12,301 nt of DNA from DATIBL01 sp035457505 (GCA_035457505.1 DATIBL010000086.1:1-12301); one strand, 5' to 3'; positions 6,480 to 12,301 are shown, counted from the stretch's first letter. Notes: generated from the letters alone by a model not told the origin. Program-made: numbers and translations.

Positions 6480-7427
6480 ATGCACGTGGCGGGAAGAAGG
6501 ATCATCCGTTCGCGAGCGTCGCAGCAGCGCCGTATCGACGCGGTGTTTGCGTTCGGAATCCGCACCTTCCTTGTTGCCGCGCTTCTCTATGGCGATATCG
6601 CCTGGATCGCGATGCAGCCTGATCTCCAGATCGAAAAAGTCACGGTCGCCGGAACTCGGGCGATCGACCCGGATGCGCTTGCGGGGATCGCGCGCGATCA
6701 CTTGGAGCGCGATTTTCTTCCTGCGCTCTCGTATGAGAGCGAGTTTTTTGCTCCGACCGACGCGATCGCTGCGACGATCCTTGCAGAGTACCCGCGCATT
6801 GCACGCGCGGAGGTGATTGCGGCAGAGCAGATCGTTCGCGTTGATGTCACCGAATATGGCCCGGCGTATCTGTGGTGTGGATGGGGCAGCCCACGGATAA
6901 CCGCGAGCGTACCGCACGATGAGTCTGATTCCCCCGAGAGCGCCACGACATCGAGCGAGGAGGTGCTTCGCCCGATGCGAGAGGAGTGTCTTTTTGCCGA
7001 TGAGCGCGGGTATCTTTTTGCCCACGCTGCCGCATATTCTGGATCTCCGTTCGTCAGATTTTTCACCACGCCGACGTCGACCGATCCGTCCGTGCAGGCG
7101 ACGGAAATTCCAGATGCATCGCAGGGGGTGCGCCGCGCGATCGGGACCGCAATGCTCTCGCCTGAGGAGTTTTTGCGCGTGACGACGCTTCTTCAGCATC
7201 TTCGGGCGGTCGGACTCACACCCCGCAGCGTAACGGCGATCGGGGAGGGTGATTATGAGATCGCAACAGAAAAGACTTGGACGCTGCTCTGGGCGAGCGA
7301 GCTTCCCCCCGAAGAATCGGTCGAGCGCCTTGACCGTGCCCTAACGGCCATCGAAAGCGATCACACATCGGAGGAGCCGGTCCGCGTTGTCGATCTGCGC
7401 TTCGGCAACAAGATCTTCTACCGGTAG
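6480..7427 (+). CDS. ftsQ: FtsQ/DivIB-like cell-division protein
   Basis: 315-residue bitopic membrane protein with FtsQ architecture. A short Arg-rich cytoplasmic tail (1-20) precedes one hydrophobic segment (about 21-46), giving an N-in orientation. A POTRA-like domain follows (about 48-128: IEKVTVAGTRAIDPDAL, then YPRIARAEV and VRVDVTEY). The beta domain carries the FtsQ-like turn FADERGYLF (172-180) and ends VVDLRFGNKIFYR, the classic FtsQ C-terminal strand. By family knowledge it would link early divisome proteins to the septal peptidoglycan machinery (FtsBL, FtsWI). A Ser/Glu/Thr-rich insert (about 142-165) in the middle is not usual for FtsQ and looks disordered. The gene starts 12 nt after serS, with no good Shine-Dalgarno and no -10 at the leaderless position, so it relies on serS transcription. 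It is not in a mur/ftsA/ftsZ cluster here. FtsQ is favoured over other POTRA proteins because of the C-terminal strand. Confidence 0.75.
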   Translation: MHVAGRRIIRSRASQQRRIDAVFAFGIRTFLVAALLYGDIAWIAMQPDLQIEKVTVAGTRAIDPDALAGIARDHLERDFLPALSYESEFFAPTDAIAATILAEYPRIARAEVIAAEQIVRVDVTEYGPAYLWCGWGSPRITASVPHDESDSPESATTSSEEVLRPMREECLFADERGYLFAHAAAYSGSPFVRFFTTPTSTDPSVQATEIPDASQGVRRAIGTAMLSPEEFLRVTTLLQHLRAVGLTPRSVTAIGEGDYEIATEKTWTLLWASELPPEESVERLDRALTAIESDHTSEEPVRVVDLRFGNKIFYR

Positions 7428-7437
7428 TTGCTTTGCG

Positions 7438-7482
7438 CAGCGCTTGCCCTGCTTTTGGGCGCTGGGGTGCGCGTGATATACT
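7438..7482 (+). promoter_or_regulatory. Leaderless-type promoter of the 7489-7886 gene pair, with an upstream hairpin
   Basis: TG-A-TATACT (TG at 7474-7475, -10 at 7477-7482) ends 6 nt before ATG 7489. TTGGGC (7455-7460) lies 16 nt upstream of the -10. There is no Shine-Dalgarno. Just upstream, CAGC plus GCCC (7438-7441, 7446-7449) can pair with GGGC plus GCTG (7457-7464) as a bulged 8-bp hairpin. It has no T-tract, so it is at best a weak end for the serS-ftsQ transcript, and its right arm overlaps the -35. Confidence 0.6.
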
Positions 7483-7488
7483 TTTCCC

Positions 7489-7881
7489 ATGGGCCCTTTC
7501 ATCCTCGCGAAGGATTATCTCGTGTGGCACTACTCACGCGCGGTGCTTGATATGGCGTATGTGTGGCGGAACTATCTCTGGTTCCTGAACCACATGTTCT
7601 CCGTGCCGGAGGTCGCACTGTCGCTGTTTTCGCCATTCCGGCGGCTTCAGGAAAAAAAGGTGAACATCCTGCTGCATCCGGAGGATTACGCCGCGAACAT
7701 CGTGGTCAATATCATGATGCGCATCGTCGGAACCATCATGCGCACGGCGCTGCTTTCGATCGCGCTCATTCTTTTTGCGTTCGTGTTCGGCTTCGGCGCG
7801 TTCATGTTCCTTCTCTGGTTTGCGCTGCCGGTCCTGATCCCGTATTTCCTTATCACGTCGCTCCGGCTGCTCTTCTTCTGA
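7489..7881 (+). CDS. Small membrane protein paired with the Clp-like ATPase
   Basis: 130 residues, family not recognised. The N-terminal half is aromatic and amphipathic (residues 10-50 with many W, Y and F: YLVWHYSRAVL, VWRNYLWFLNHMF) and may lie flat on the membrane. A short basic linker follows (RRLQEKK, 51-57). Two adjoining hydrophobic helices close the protein (about 86-106 and 107-128), ending LRLLFF with almost no tail after the last helix. The TGA stop is only 4 nt before the ATG of the 1062-residue ATPase, so the two are very likely translationally coupled and may form one membrane complex. The start is well set by the extended -10 located 6 nt upstream. A role as anchor, adaptor or assembly partner of the ATPase is inference from the coupling and shared membrane location. 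Confidence 0.85.
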   Translation: MGPFILAKDYLVWHYSRAVLDMAYVWRNYLWFLNHMFSVPEVALSLFSPFRRLQEKKVNILLHPEDYAANIVVNIMMRIVGTIMRTALLSIALILFAFVFGFGAFMFLLWFALPVLIPYFLITSLRLLFF

Positions 7882-7885
7882 TCCT

Positions 7886-10800
7886 ATGTTCAACGCCGAG
7901 TACGACATCTTTCGCGACCCGAGCTACCGCTTCGCTCCTGCGATCCGTCTCGACGCGATGTTCCCGCCGAACATCCGCGCGTGGATCTCGCGCGTGTCGG
8001 GCGCCGTCGTCCTCGTCTTTCTTTTGCTTTCGATCGTGCCGTACGTGCTTTCGCGGCTGCCGTCGTTCGAGCCGATCGCCAAACAAAATCCGATCGCGCA
8101 TCAGCTGCTCGAGCGGCTTGGCGTGTTTGACCCCGCGCCGCTCGCCGTGCCGGATGTGGTGCTTGTCCCGGGCGTGTTGCCGGGCTCCGATGGCGTTGCG
8201 CTTCCGCTCAATCCCGCATCGCCAAAAGGGAACGCGGTATTTTTGGTTTTCCTTGCGATCTGGCTCTCGATGAAGATGCTCCAGTTCTATTGGCGCTCGT
8301 ACTACTATCATGTCGAGGGATTGCTGGAGCGCGGCGAGAGCGGCGCACAGACGCCATACACGACTCCGAACTACGAGGTGTGCTGGATCTACTATCGCAC
8401 CAAGCACGGCGATCTCGTGAAAAGCTTTTTGGAGTCGCCGTTCGGTGCGCATATCATGCTGCGCCTCGGATTCTCTCCTGAAACGGCGAAGGAGTTTCTC
8501 GCAGGCCGCACGCAGATCCTCGATGCAACGCAGCATTACGGCGATCTCAAAAAGGTATTTACTCTGCGCGACCTCGTTGCGTTTCTTGTCGCCAAGGACC
8601 CCGACTTCTATCAATTTCTCTTTGAGCGCGGAATCCGCGAGCGTGAGCTCGTTGGCACGACCGAGTGGGTCGAGCGCGATCTCAAGAAGCGCAAGCAGCA
8701 GGAGCGCTACTGGGGCAAGGTGAAGCTCGGCCAGTCGACCTCGTTCGGCGCGGAATGGGCGTACGGCGGCGCGTATGTGCTTGGCAAGTATGGCCGCGAC
8801 CTTTCGCAGCAGGCGATCGGTGGCGGATCGAATTTCCGCTTCGTATATGGCAACGATCAGATTCATCAGCTTGAGATCATTCTCGCTCGCGCCAAAGAAG
8901 CGAACGCACTTTTGGTCGGAGAAGAGGGGACCGGCAAGATGGACGTCATCCTCGATTTTGCCCGCGACATCATGAACGGGTATGTAAATCCCAACCTGAA
9001 GCACAAGCGCGTCATGGCGTTCGACACGAAGGGTCTCCTCTCGAGCATGCAGACGAAGGCCGACTTCGAAACCGAGATGCTCCGCGTGATGACCGACGCT
9101 GCAAATGCGGGGAACATCATTCTCGTGATCGAAGACCTTCCGGGACTCATTCTCGGTGCGCACGCACTCGAATCGGATATCATGGCGCTCATCGATCCGT
9201 TCCTCCAGGGAAAGACGATCCAGATCATCGCCACGGCCGACAATACGCGCTATCACCAGTTCATCGAGCCAAACAATGCGATCATGCAGCGCTTCGAGAA
9301 GGTCGTGCTCACCGAGCCCGAGGAAGAAGCGCTGATCCGCGTGCTCGAAGAAGTCGCCGAATCGACCGAGCGCCGCAACCCTGTCTACTTCACGTATCCT
9401 GCGATCGTCGAGATCATCAAGTGTGCCCAGAACTATTTCACCGATGGGGTGATGCCCGACAAAGCGATCGACATCATGGTCGAGCTGACGCCGACGGTTC
9501 TTGCGAAAGGCGGGCGTCTAGTCAAGAAGATGGATGTCCTCGAGTTCGTACACGAGAAGACCAAGATCCCGATCGGGAACATCGGCGCTGAGGAGCGCGA
9601 CAAGCTGCTCCATCTCGAAGACCTCCTGCAGAAATACGTTGTCGGGCAGCATGAAGCGCTCGTGTACGTGGCCAATGCGATGCGCCGCTCGCGGGCTGGC
9701 GTGCGCAATCAGAATCGTCCGATCGGCGCGTTTCTCTTCCTTGGTCCGACGGGTGTTGGCAAGACTGAGACGGCGAAAGCTCTCGCGACGGTCTTCTTCG
9801 GCAACGAGAATGCGATGGCACGCATCGACATGTCCGAGTATCAGGGTGATGACGGCCTGAATCGCATGATCGGCACGCAGGAGGGCGAGCTTGGAACGCT
9901 TCCGGTCATTCTGAAAGAGCAGCCCTACGGCGTTCTCTTGCTCGACGAGTTTGAGAAGACCAATCCCAAGGTGCTCGATCTCTTCCTGCAGATCCTCGAC
10001 GAAGGCGTATTCCACAATGCGCAGGGGAAGAAGATCAACGCGCGCAACATCATCTTCATTGCGACATCGAACGCCGGCGCGCAGGTGATCCGCGAGGCAG
10101 TGCGCCAGGGGGTCGATCTCTCTCTCGCGAAGAAAGAGATCATCGACCGCGTCATCGATGCGGGAAAGCTCAAGCCTGAGCTCCTGAATCGCTTCGACGG
10201 CGTCGTTCTGTATCATCCGTTGACGCGCGAGGAATATCGCCAGATCGCGGTCCTCATGCTTGAAAAGCTCAAAAAGCGTTTGAAGGACAAGAGCATCGAT
10301 CTCCATGTGAACGACGTGCTCGTGGAAGCGCTGCTTGCGCGCGGAGTGGATCCTGAGTTCGGCGCGCGTCCGATGGCGCGAGCGGTGCAGGAGATCGTCG
10401 AGCAGAAGGTGGCAGAGAAGATCATCGCTGGAAAACTTTTGCCGGGATCTGTTCTCGAGTTCAGCGAAGAGGATTTTCGCGATATTCTTGCTGCGCCGAT
10501 GGCGGGGATCTCGAATATCGATACGACTGGCGCGCAGACGGTCGATCCGATGATGATGCAAAGTGCTCCCCAGCCGCAGCCGATGCCGCCTCAGTATGCG
10601 CAGCCATCGCAGCAGAATTATGCGCCGCCGATGCCGCAGCCGGGACAGTGGGAATACCAAGTCGCGCAGCAAGCTCCTGCTCCGCAGATGCCGATCACTC
10701 AGGCAGAGGGGCAGTACATTCCGCCACAGGGGCCATATCAGTCTCAATCGTCACAACAGTATGCTGCGGGACCGCAGCAATATCCGACGTCGAACGGCCA

Positions 10801-11074
10801 GCAGCCGCAGCCGATGCCGCCTCAGTATGCGCCGCAGTTCAATCCGGGAGCAGCCGGGCAGTATCCGCAGGGAGCTCCGCAGTACTATCAAGCGCCGCAG
10901 ACGCCGTTCTACTCGGTCCAGAATCCGCAGCAAATGATGTATGCGCCACCTCCGCCGCAACCGATGCCACCGCAGAATTCGGGCGTATATCCTGATCTTG
11001 CTGGGCCACCCGCGCCTGCGTATCCCGCCGACCCTAATCAATCTCCTCCGCCTCCGCCGCAGGCGGGCGCATAG
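7886..11074 (+). CDS. Membrane-anchored Clp-like protein with two AAA+ modules and a Gln/Pro/Tyr-rich tail
   Basis: 1062 residues. Two hydrophobic segments (about 37-56 and 117-133) flank a loop of about 60 residues; the rest should be cytoplasmic. A possible Clp N-domain-like region lies at about 172-260. AAA+ module 1: Walker A GEEGTGKM (345-352) has Met after the Lys in place of Thr/Ser, and the Walker B end is IED (415-417) in place of DE; R469 (MQRF) aligns with the arginine region. No coiled-coil M domain separates the modules. AAA+ module 2: Walker A GPTGVGKT (620-627), Walker B LLLDEFEK (684-691), sensor 1 TSNAGA (727-732), arginine finger R769 and sensor 2 GARPMAR (826-832) are canonical, so this module should hydrolyse ATP. 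The pore loops are atypical: no KYRG in module 1 and no GYVG in module 2 (GTQEGELG at 663-670). No IGF/LGF-type ClpP loop is seen between sensor 1 and the arginine finger. Residues 889-1062 are disordered, with QPQPMPPQ repeats. ClpC/ClpA are the nearest relatives; protease partnership is doubtful. Confidence 0.88.
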   Translation: MFNAEYDIFRDPSYRFAPAIRLDAMFPPNIRAWISRVSGAVVLVFLLLSIVPYVLSRLPSFEPIAKQNPIAHQLLERLGVFDPAPLAVPDVVLVPGVLPGSDGVALPLNPASPKGNAVFLVFLAIWLSMKMLQFYWRSYYYHVEGLLERGESGAQTPYTTPNYEVCWIYYRTKHGDLVKSFLESPFGAHIMLRLGFSPETAKEFLAGRTQILDATQHYGDLKKVFTLRDLVAFLVAKDPDFYQFLFERGIRERELVGTTEWVERDLKKRKQQERYWGKVKLGQSTSFGAEWAYGGAYVLGKYGRDLSQQAIGGGSNFRFVYGNDQIHQLEIILARAKEANALLVGEEGTGKMDVILDFARDIMNGYVNPNLKHKRVMAFDTKGLLSSMQTKADFETEMLRVMTDAANAGNIILVIEDLPGLILGAHALESDIMALIDPFLQGKTIQIIATADNTRYHQFIEPNNAIMQRFEKVVLTEPEEEALIRVLEEVAESTERRNPVYFTYPAIVEIIKCAQNYFTDGVMPDKAIDIMVELTPTVLAKGGRLVKKMDVLEFVHEKTKIPIGNIGAEERDKLLHLEDLLQKYVVGQHEALVYVANAMRRSRAGVRNQNRPIGAFLFLGPTGVGKTETAKALATVFFGNENAMARIDMSEYQGDDGLNRMIGTQEGELGTLPVILKEQPYGVLLLDEFEKTNPKVLDLFLQILDEGVFHNAQGKKINARNIIFIATSNAGAQVIREAVRQGVDLSLAKKEIIDRVIDAGKLKPELLNRFDGVVLYHPLTREEYRQIAVLMLEKLKKRLKDKSIDLHVNDVLVEALLARGVDPEFGARPMARAVQEIVEQKVAEKIIAGKLLPGSVLEFSEEDFRDILAAPMAGISNIDTTGAQTVDPMMMQSAPQPQPMPPQYAQPSQQNYAPPMPQPGQWEYQVAQQAPAPQMPITQAEGQYIPPQGPYQSQSSQQYAAGPQQYPTSNGQQPQPMPPQYAPQFNPGAAGQYPQGAPQYYQAPQTPFYSVQNPQQMMYAPPPPQPMPPQNSGVYPDLAGPPAPAYPADPNQSPPPPPQAGA
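10571..10831 (+). repeat. Duplicated 30-bp unit in the low-complexity tail of the Clp-like gene
   Basis: An exact 30-bp direct repeat, coding QPQPMPPQYA, lies at 10571-10600 and again at 10802-10831. Degenerate versions (APPMPQPGQ near 10620, PQPMPPQNS near 10959) are scattered through the rest of the tail, up to about 11070. The region uses mainly CAG/CCG codons and is prone to slippage, so the tail length is likely to vary between strains. Confidence 0.85.
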
Positions 11075-11075
11075 A

Positions 11076-11099
11076 AAAAACCGCCGAAAGGCGGTTTCT
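11076..11099. terminator. Bidirectional terminator between convergent genes
   Basis: AAACCGCC (11078-11085), GAAA tetraloop, GGCGGTTT (11090-11097). On the minus strand the hairpin is followed by six T, a strong terminator for the gene ending at 11114. On the plus strand the T run is short (TTTCT), adequate for the Clp-like gene whose stop is 3 nt upstream. Confidence 0.88.
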
Positions 11100-11113
11100 G
11101 TACCTAGGAATGA

Positions 11114-11617
11114 TTAGTTCAAGCTGCCTCCACTGCCGCACACTCTCGGAGATGACTTCCTGACTTCAGGCGCCTGGTCCTGAATGATCGTGATCGGAAT
11201 TCGAAGCACGCTCGTGTTATCGAGACGGACATGCGCTTGCAAGGATGCTTCATCTGGCATTTCCAGGAGATAACTTATGTACACGAGGGGCTTCAAAAGC
11301 AATTCGTTGTTGTGCCAGACAACAACTGACGGTGTATTTACAAAGAATGAAGCATAGCAGCCACACCCTCCGTACCCTGCTTCGCCGTAGTGGATGCTTT
11401 GGATGGTGGTTTCCACAACTGATATCCCAGTCGTGTTATCGTTATCGACAGCACGTTCGCGGTCACCTGCGATACGATGCTCGTAGGAAAATTTGATCTG
11501 CTCTCCCACTTCGAGTGGGATGCACCTCCGAAGAGCGGCTAGCCGCTCGGCCCTCTCTTCGTTCGTTCCATAGGAAAATTTGATCTGCTCTCCCGCTTCA
11601 ACATTGATCGCACTCAT
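11114..11617 (-). CDS. Unknown protein, paralogue A (pair with 11799-12290)
   Basis: 167 residues, no recognised domain. It is clearly homologous to the neighbour: CIPLEVGEQIKFSYEHRIAGDR (32-53) matches NIPFTIGKPIAFIYRHDIGRDR, IQSIHYGEAGY (72-82) matches VQAINFGEMGY, and LRIPITII (138-145) matches LQIPITLL. Alternating hydrophobic runs (SVVVW, PLVYISYLL) suggest a mostly beta, soluble domain; there is no signal peptide or membrane helix. A Cys-rich GGCGCYASF (83-91) is absent from the partner. The N-terminus is odd: AGEQIKFSY (8-16) repeats the internal VGEQIKFSY (37-45), and the DNA repeat is nearly exact. Start ATG 11617 is supported by AGGTGA (11625-11630) 7 nt upstream. The shared bidirectional terminator lies just after the TAA stop. 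It has its own candidate promoter and is 181 nt from the partner, so the two are probably separate units. Confidence 0.75.
   Translation of the reverse strand: MSAINVEAGEQIKFSYGTNEERAERLAALRRCIPLEVGEQIKFSYEHRIAGDRERAVDNDNTTGISVVETTIQSIHYGEAGYGGCGCYASFFVNTPSVVVWHNNELLLKPLVYISYLLEMPDEASLQAHVRLDNTSVLRIPITIIQDQAPEVRKSSPRVCGSGGSLN
11484..11599 (-). repeat. In-gene direct repeat, 29 bp, 87 bp apart
   Basis: 11571-11599 and 11484-11512 share 28 of 29 bases (24 in a row, one mismatch, then 4). The 87-bp offset keeps the frame, so both copies code GEQIKFSY in the gene at 11114-11617. The downstream copy is the ancestral one, because only that copy aligns with the paralogue. Confidence 0.9.
11533..11548. 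repeat. Perfect 16-bp palindrome inside paralogue A
   Basis: GAGCGGCTAGCCGCTC is its own reverse complement. It sits between the two copies of the 29-bp repeat and codes ERLAAL. It may be chance in GC-rich coding DNA, or mark where the local duplication arose. Confidence 0.5.
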
Positions 11618-11638
11618 GTCAGCTTCACCTACTGTTGA

Positions 11639-11668
11639 TTGACTCCGGGACGAAAACTAGAATATAAT
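11639..11668 (+). promoter_or_regulatory. Strong plus-strand promoter
   Basis: TTGACT (11639-11644), 18 nt, perfect TATAAT (11663-11668). It is the closest match to consensus in the window. The predicted start is at about 11675, coinciding with ATG 11675. It points away from paralogue A and towards the 3' end of paralogue B. Confidence 0.7.
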
Positions 11669-11681
11669 CGAAAAATGTCAA
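11654..11681 (-). promoter_or_regulatory. Candidate promoter of paralogue A
   Basis: Minus strand: perfect TTGACA (11676-11681), 16 nt, TAGTTT (11654-11659). The -10 is weak (3 of 6), but the resulting leader of about 30 nt contains the AGGTGA Shine-Dalgarno of the 11617 start. It overlaps the plus-strand promoter, so the two should exclude each other. Confidence 0.4.
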
Positions 11682-11755
11682 GTTTTTGGGACCGGCTCAC
11701 TGGTTATTCATCGCGCGGATGCTCGATTTTCCTGCATTGGCATACGCACGCATAG
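11675..11755 (+). CDS. Possible leaderless 26-residue sORF, or small RNA
   Basis: ATG 11675 lies 6 nt after a perfect TATAAT, the same geometry as serS, dprA and the 7489 gene. It opens a 26-codon frame (MSSFWDRLTGYSSRGC, then SIFLHWHTHA) closed by TAG at 11753. A hairpin follows 5 nt later. The peptide is aromatic and His-rich near its end and has no clear membrane helix. The transcript would be about 110 nt and its 3' part is antisense to the terminator of paralogue B. I recognise no homologue. The coding reading is supported only by the start geometry; the same signals would suit a non-coding RNA. Confidence 0.4.
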   Translation: MSSFWDRLTGYSSRGCSIFLHWHTHA

Positions 11756-11790
11756 AAAAACGACGCATCAGGTGATGCGTCGCGTTTGTT
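11756..11790. terminator. Bidirectional terminator after paralogue B and the sORF
   Basis: CGACGCATCA (11761-11770) pairs with TGATGCGTCG (11773-11782), closing on a tight loop. On the minus strand it is followed by five T, suited to paralogue B, whose stop is 16 nt upstream of the hairpin. On the plus strand a looser CGTTTGTTTG follows, which may end the short 11675 transcript. Confidence 0.8.
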
Positions 11791-11798
11791 TGTATTCC

Positions 11799-12290
11799 TC
11801 AGAGCTGTCGAATGCCGGGTGTTTCCGAAAGATCATAGTCGTTCCGGATGAGCTCCGAATCTGGCGGAAGGAGCGTGATGGGGATCTGAAGACCATCATC
11901 CTTACGACCTCCGAGATTTCGAAGACCTCTGGGTTCTACATGCGCATTCCATGCGAGGCCGAATCCGGAAAGGTAGAGTAGCGGTCTTCGTTCAAGTCTG
12001 ATGTACTCGTCCCATAAGAAGAGCGTCGGGATCGAGACGAAGACTTGTGCAAAACGATCCATGCTATTATAACCCATTTCGCCGAAGTTGATCGCTTGCA
12101 CGATGCCTTGTGCAATCGAGGCACCAATTGCGCCGGTGTCTGGCACGTCAGCGGAACGATCCCGTCCGATGTCGTGACGGTAGATGAATGCGATAGGTTT
12201 CCCGATCGTAAATGGGATGTTTTTGCGGATCCGTCCGAGGACCTCGTTGTGCTCTTCGTCTGTGAGCGGTTTCGGGTGGCCGATACTCAT
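11799..12290 (-). CDS. Unknown protein, paralogue B (pair with 11114-11617)
   Basis: 163 residues, no recognised family. It shares with paralogue A the pattern IP..G..I.F.Y.H.I..DR (25-45), Q.I.FGE.GY (65-74), a strand run VFVSIPTLFLW (83-93), PLLYLSGF (103-110) and LQIPITLL (134-141). It lacks the cysteine cluster and the N-terminal repeat of A, so it may show the ancestral layout: a short charged leader (LTDEEHNEVLGRIRKN), then the conserved domain. There is no signal peptide or membrane helix. The start is well fixed: AAGGAG (12296-12301) lies 5 nt before ATG 12290, and there is no leaderless -10. What lies upstream is outside the window. The conserved GE.GY and HxIxxDR positions, kept across strong divergence, suggest a common functional surface. 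Confidence 0.75.
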   Translation of the reverse strand: MSIGHPKPLTDEEHNEVLGRIRKNIPFTIGKPIAFIYRHDIGRDRSADVPDTGAIGASIAQGIVQAINFGEMGYNSMDRFAQVFVSIPTLFLWDEYIRLERRPLLYLSGFGLAWNAHVEPRGLRNLGGRKDDGLQIPITLLPPDSELIRNDYDLSETPGIRQL

Positions 12291-12301
12291 GCGTGCTCCT
12301 T

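Noticed and set aside
5190..7199. Minus-strand frames (352 and 315 residues) opposite serS and the FtsQ-like gene
   Set aside because: Antisense shadows; the plus-strand proteins have all expected motifs and a better promoter.
7853..10747. Long minus-strand frames (467 and 409 residues) opposite the Clp-like gene
   Set aside because: Their composition (His/Arg/Leu/Ile runs) is that of mirrored coding DNA; the plus strand holds both AAA+ modules without interruption.
11114..12290. Toxin-antitoxin reading of the two small minus-strand genes
   Set aside because: The two proteins are homologous to each other, similar in size and separately terminated, unlike a toxin-antitoxin operon; no toxin motif is visible.

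Overview
The window most likely comes from a member of the Candidate Phyla Radiation (Patescibacteria). The reasons are a moderately GC-rich, tightly packed chromosome, a membrane-anchored Clp-type AAA+ ATPase of the kind seen in these genomes, small unrecognised envelope proteins, and several genes whose start codon sits directly downstream of a -10 box with no Shine-Dalgarno sequence. TGA closes several well-supported genes (dprA, the gene ending at 5119, the membrane gene ending at 7881), so the UGA=Gly code of Gracilibacteria/Absconditabacteria is excluded. The assignment is inference; there is no rRNA or other firm phylogenetic marker here.

Layout. 1-787 (minus): N-terminal 262 residues of a Rel/SpoT (p)ppGpp enzyme, cut by the window edge. 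944-1246 (plus): small predicted secreted protein with its own terminator. 1247-1537: intergenic region holding a second copy of the last 26 codons of topA and a foldable element of about 108 nt. 1538-3742 (minus): topA. 3836-4732 (minus): dprA. 4823-5119 (plus): small unknown protein ending inside a terminator hairpin. 5205-6467 (plus): serS. 6480-7427 (plus): FtsQ-like division protein. 7489-7881 (plus): small two-helix membrane protein, followed 4 nt later by 7886-11074, a 1062-residue membrane-anchored Clp-like double AAA+ ATPase with a Gln/Pro/Tyr-rich tail. 11114-11617 and 11799-12290 (minus): two diverged paralogues of a family I do not recognise. Between them is a strong plus-strand promoter in front of a 26-codon ORF or small RNA.

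How the genes fit together. Most of the window is core housekeeping: stringent response, DNA topology and uptake (dprA-topA, a pairing also found in Firmicutes), serine charging and cell division. The 7489/7886 pair looks like a two-gene envelope quality-control or remodelling unit. The first AAA+ module has degenerate catalytic motifs, both substrate-gripping pore loops are altered, and no ClpP-docking loop is visible. The paralogue pair at the right end is the least explained part.

Most notable: (1) leaderless-type promoters before serS, dprA, the 7489 gene and the 11675 sORF, and probably topA, alongside Shine-Dalgarno-led starts at 944, 11617 and 12290; (2) the topA tail duplication, in which all four differences are synonymous; (3) the atypical membrane Clp; (4) the unknown paralogue pair, one member of which has duplicated its own internal segment into its N-terminus.
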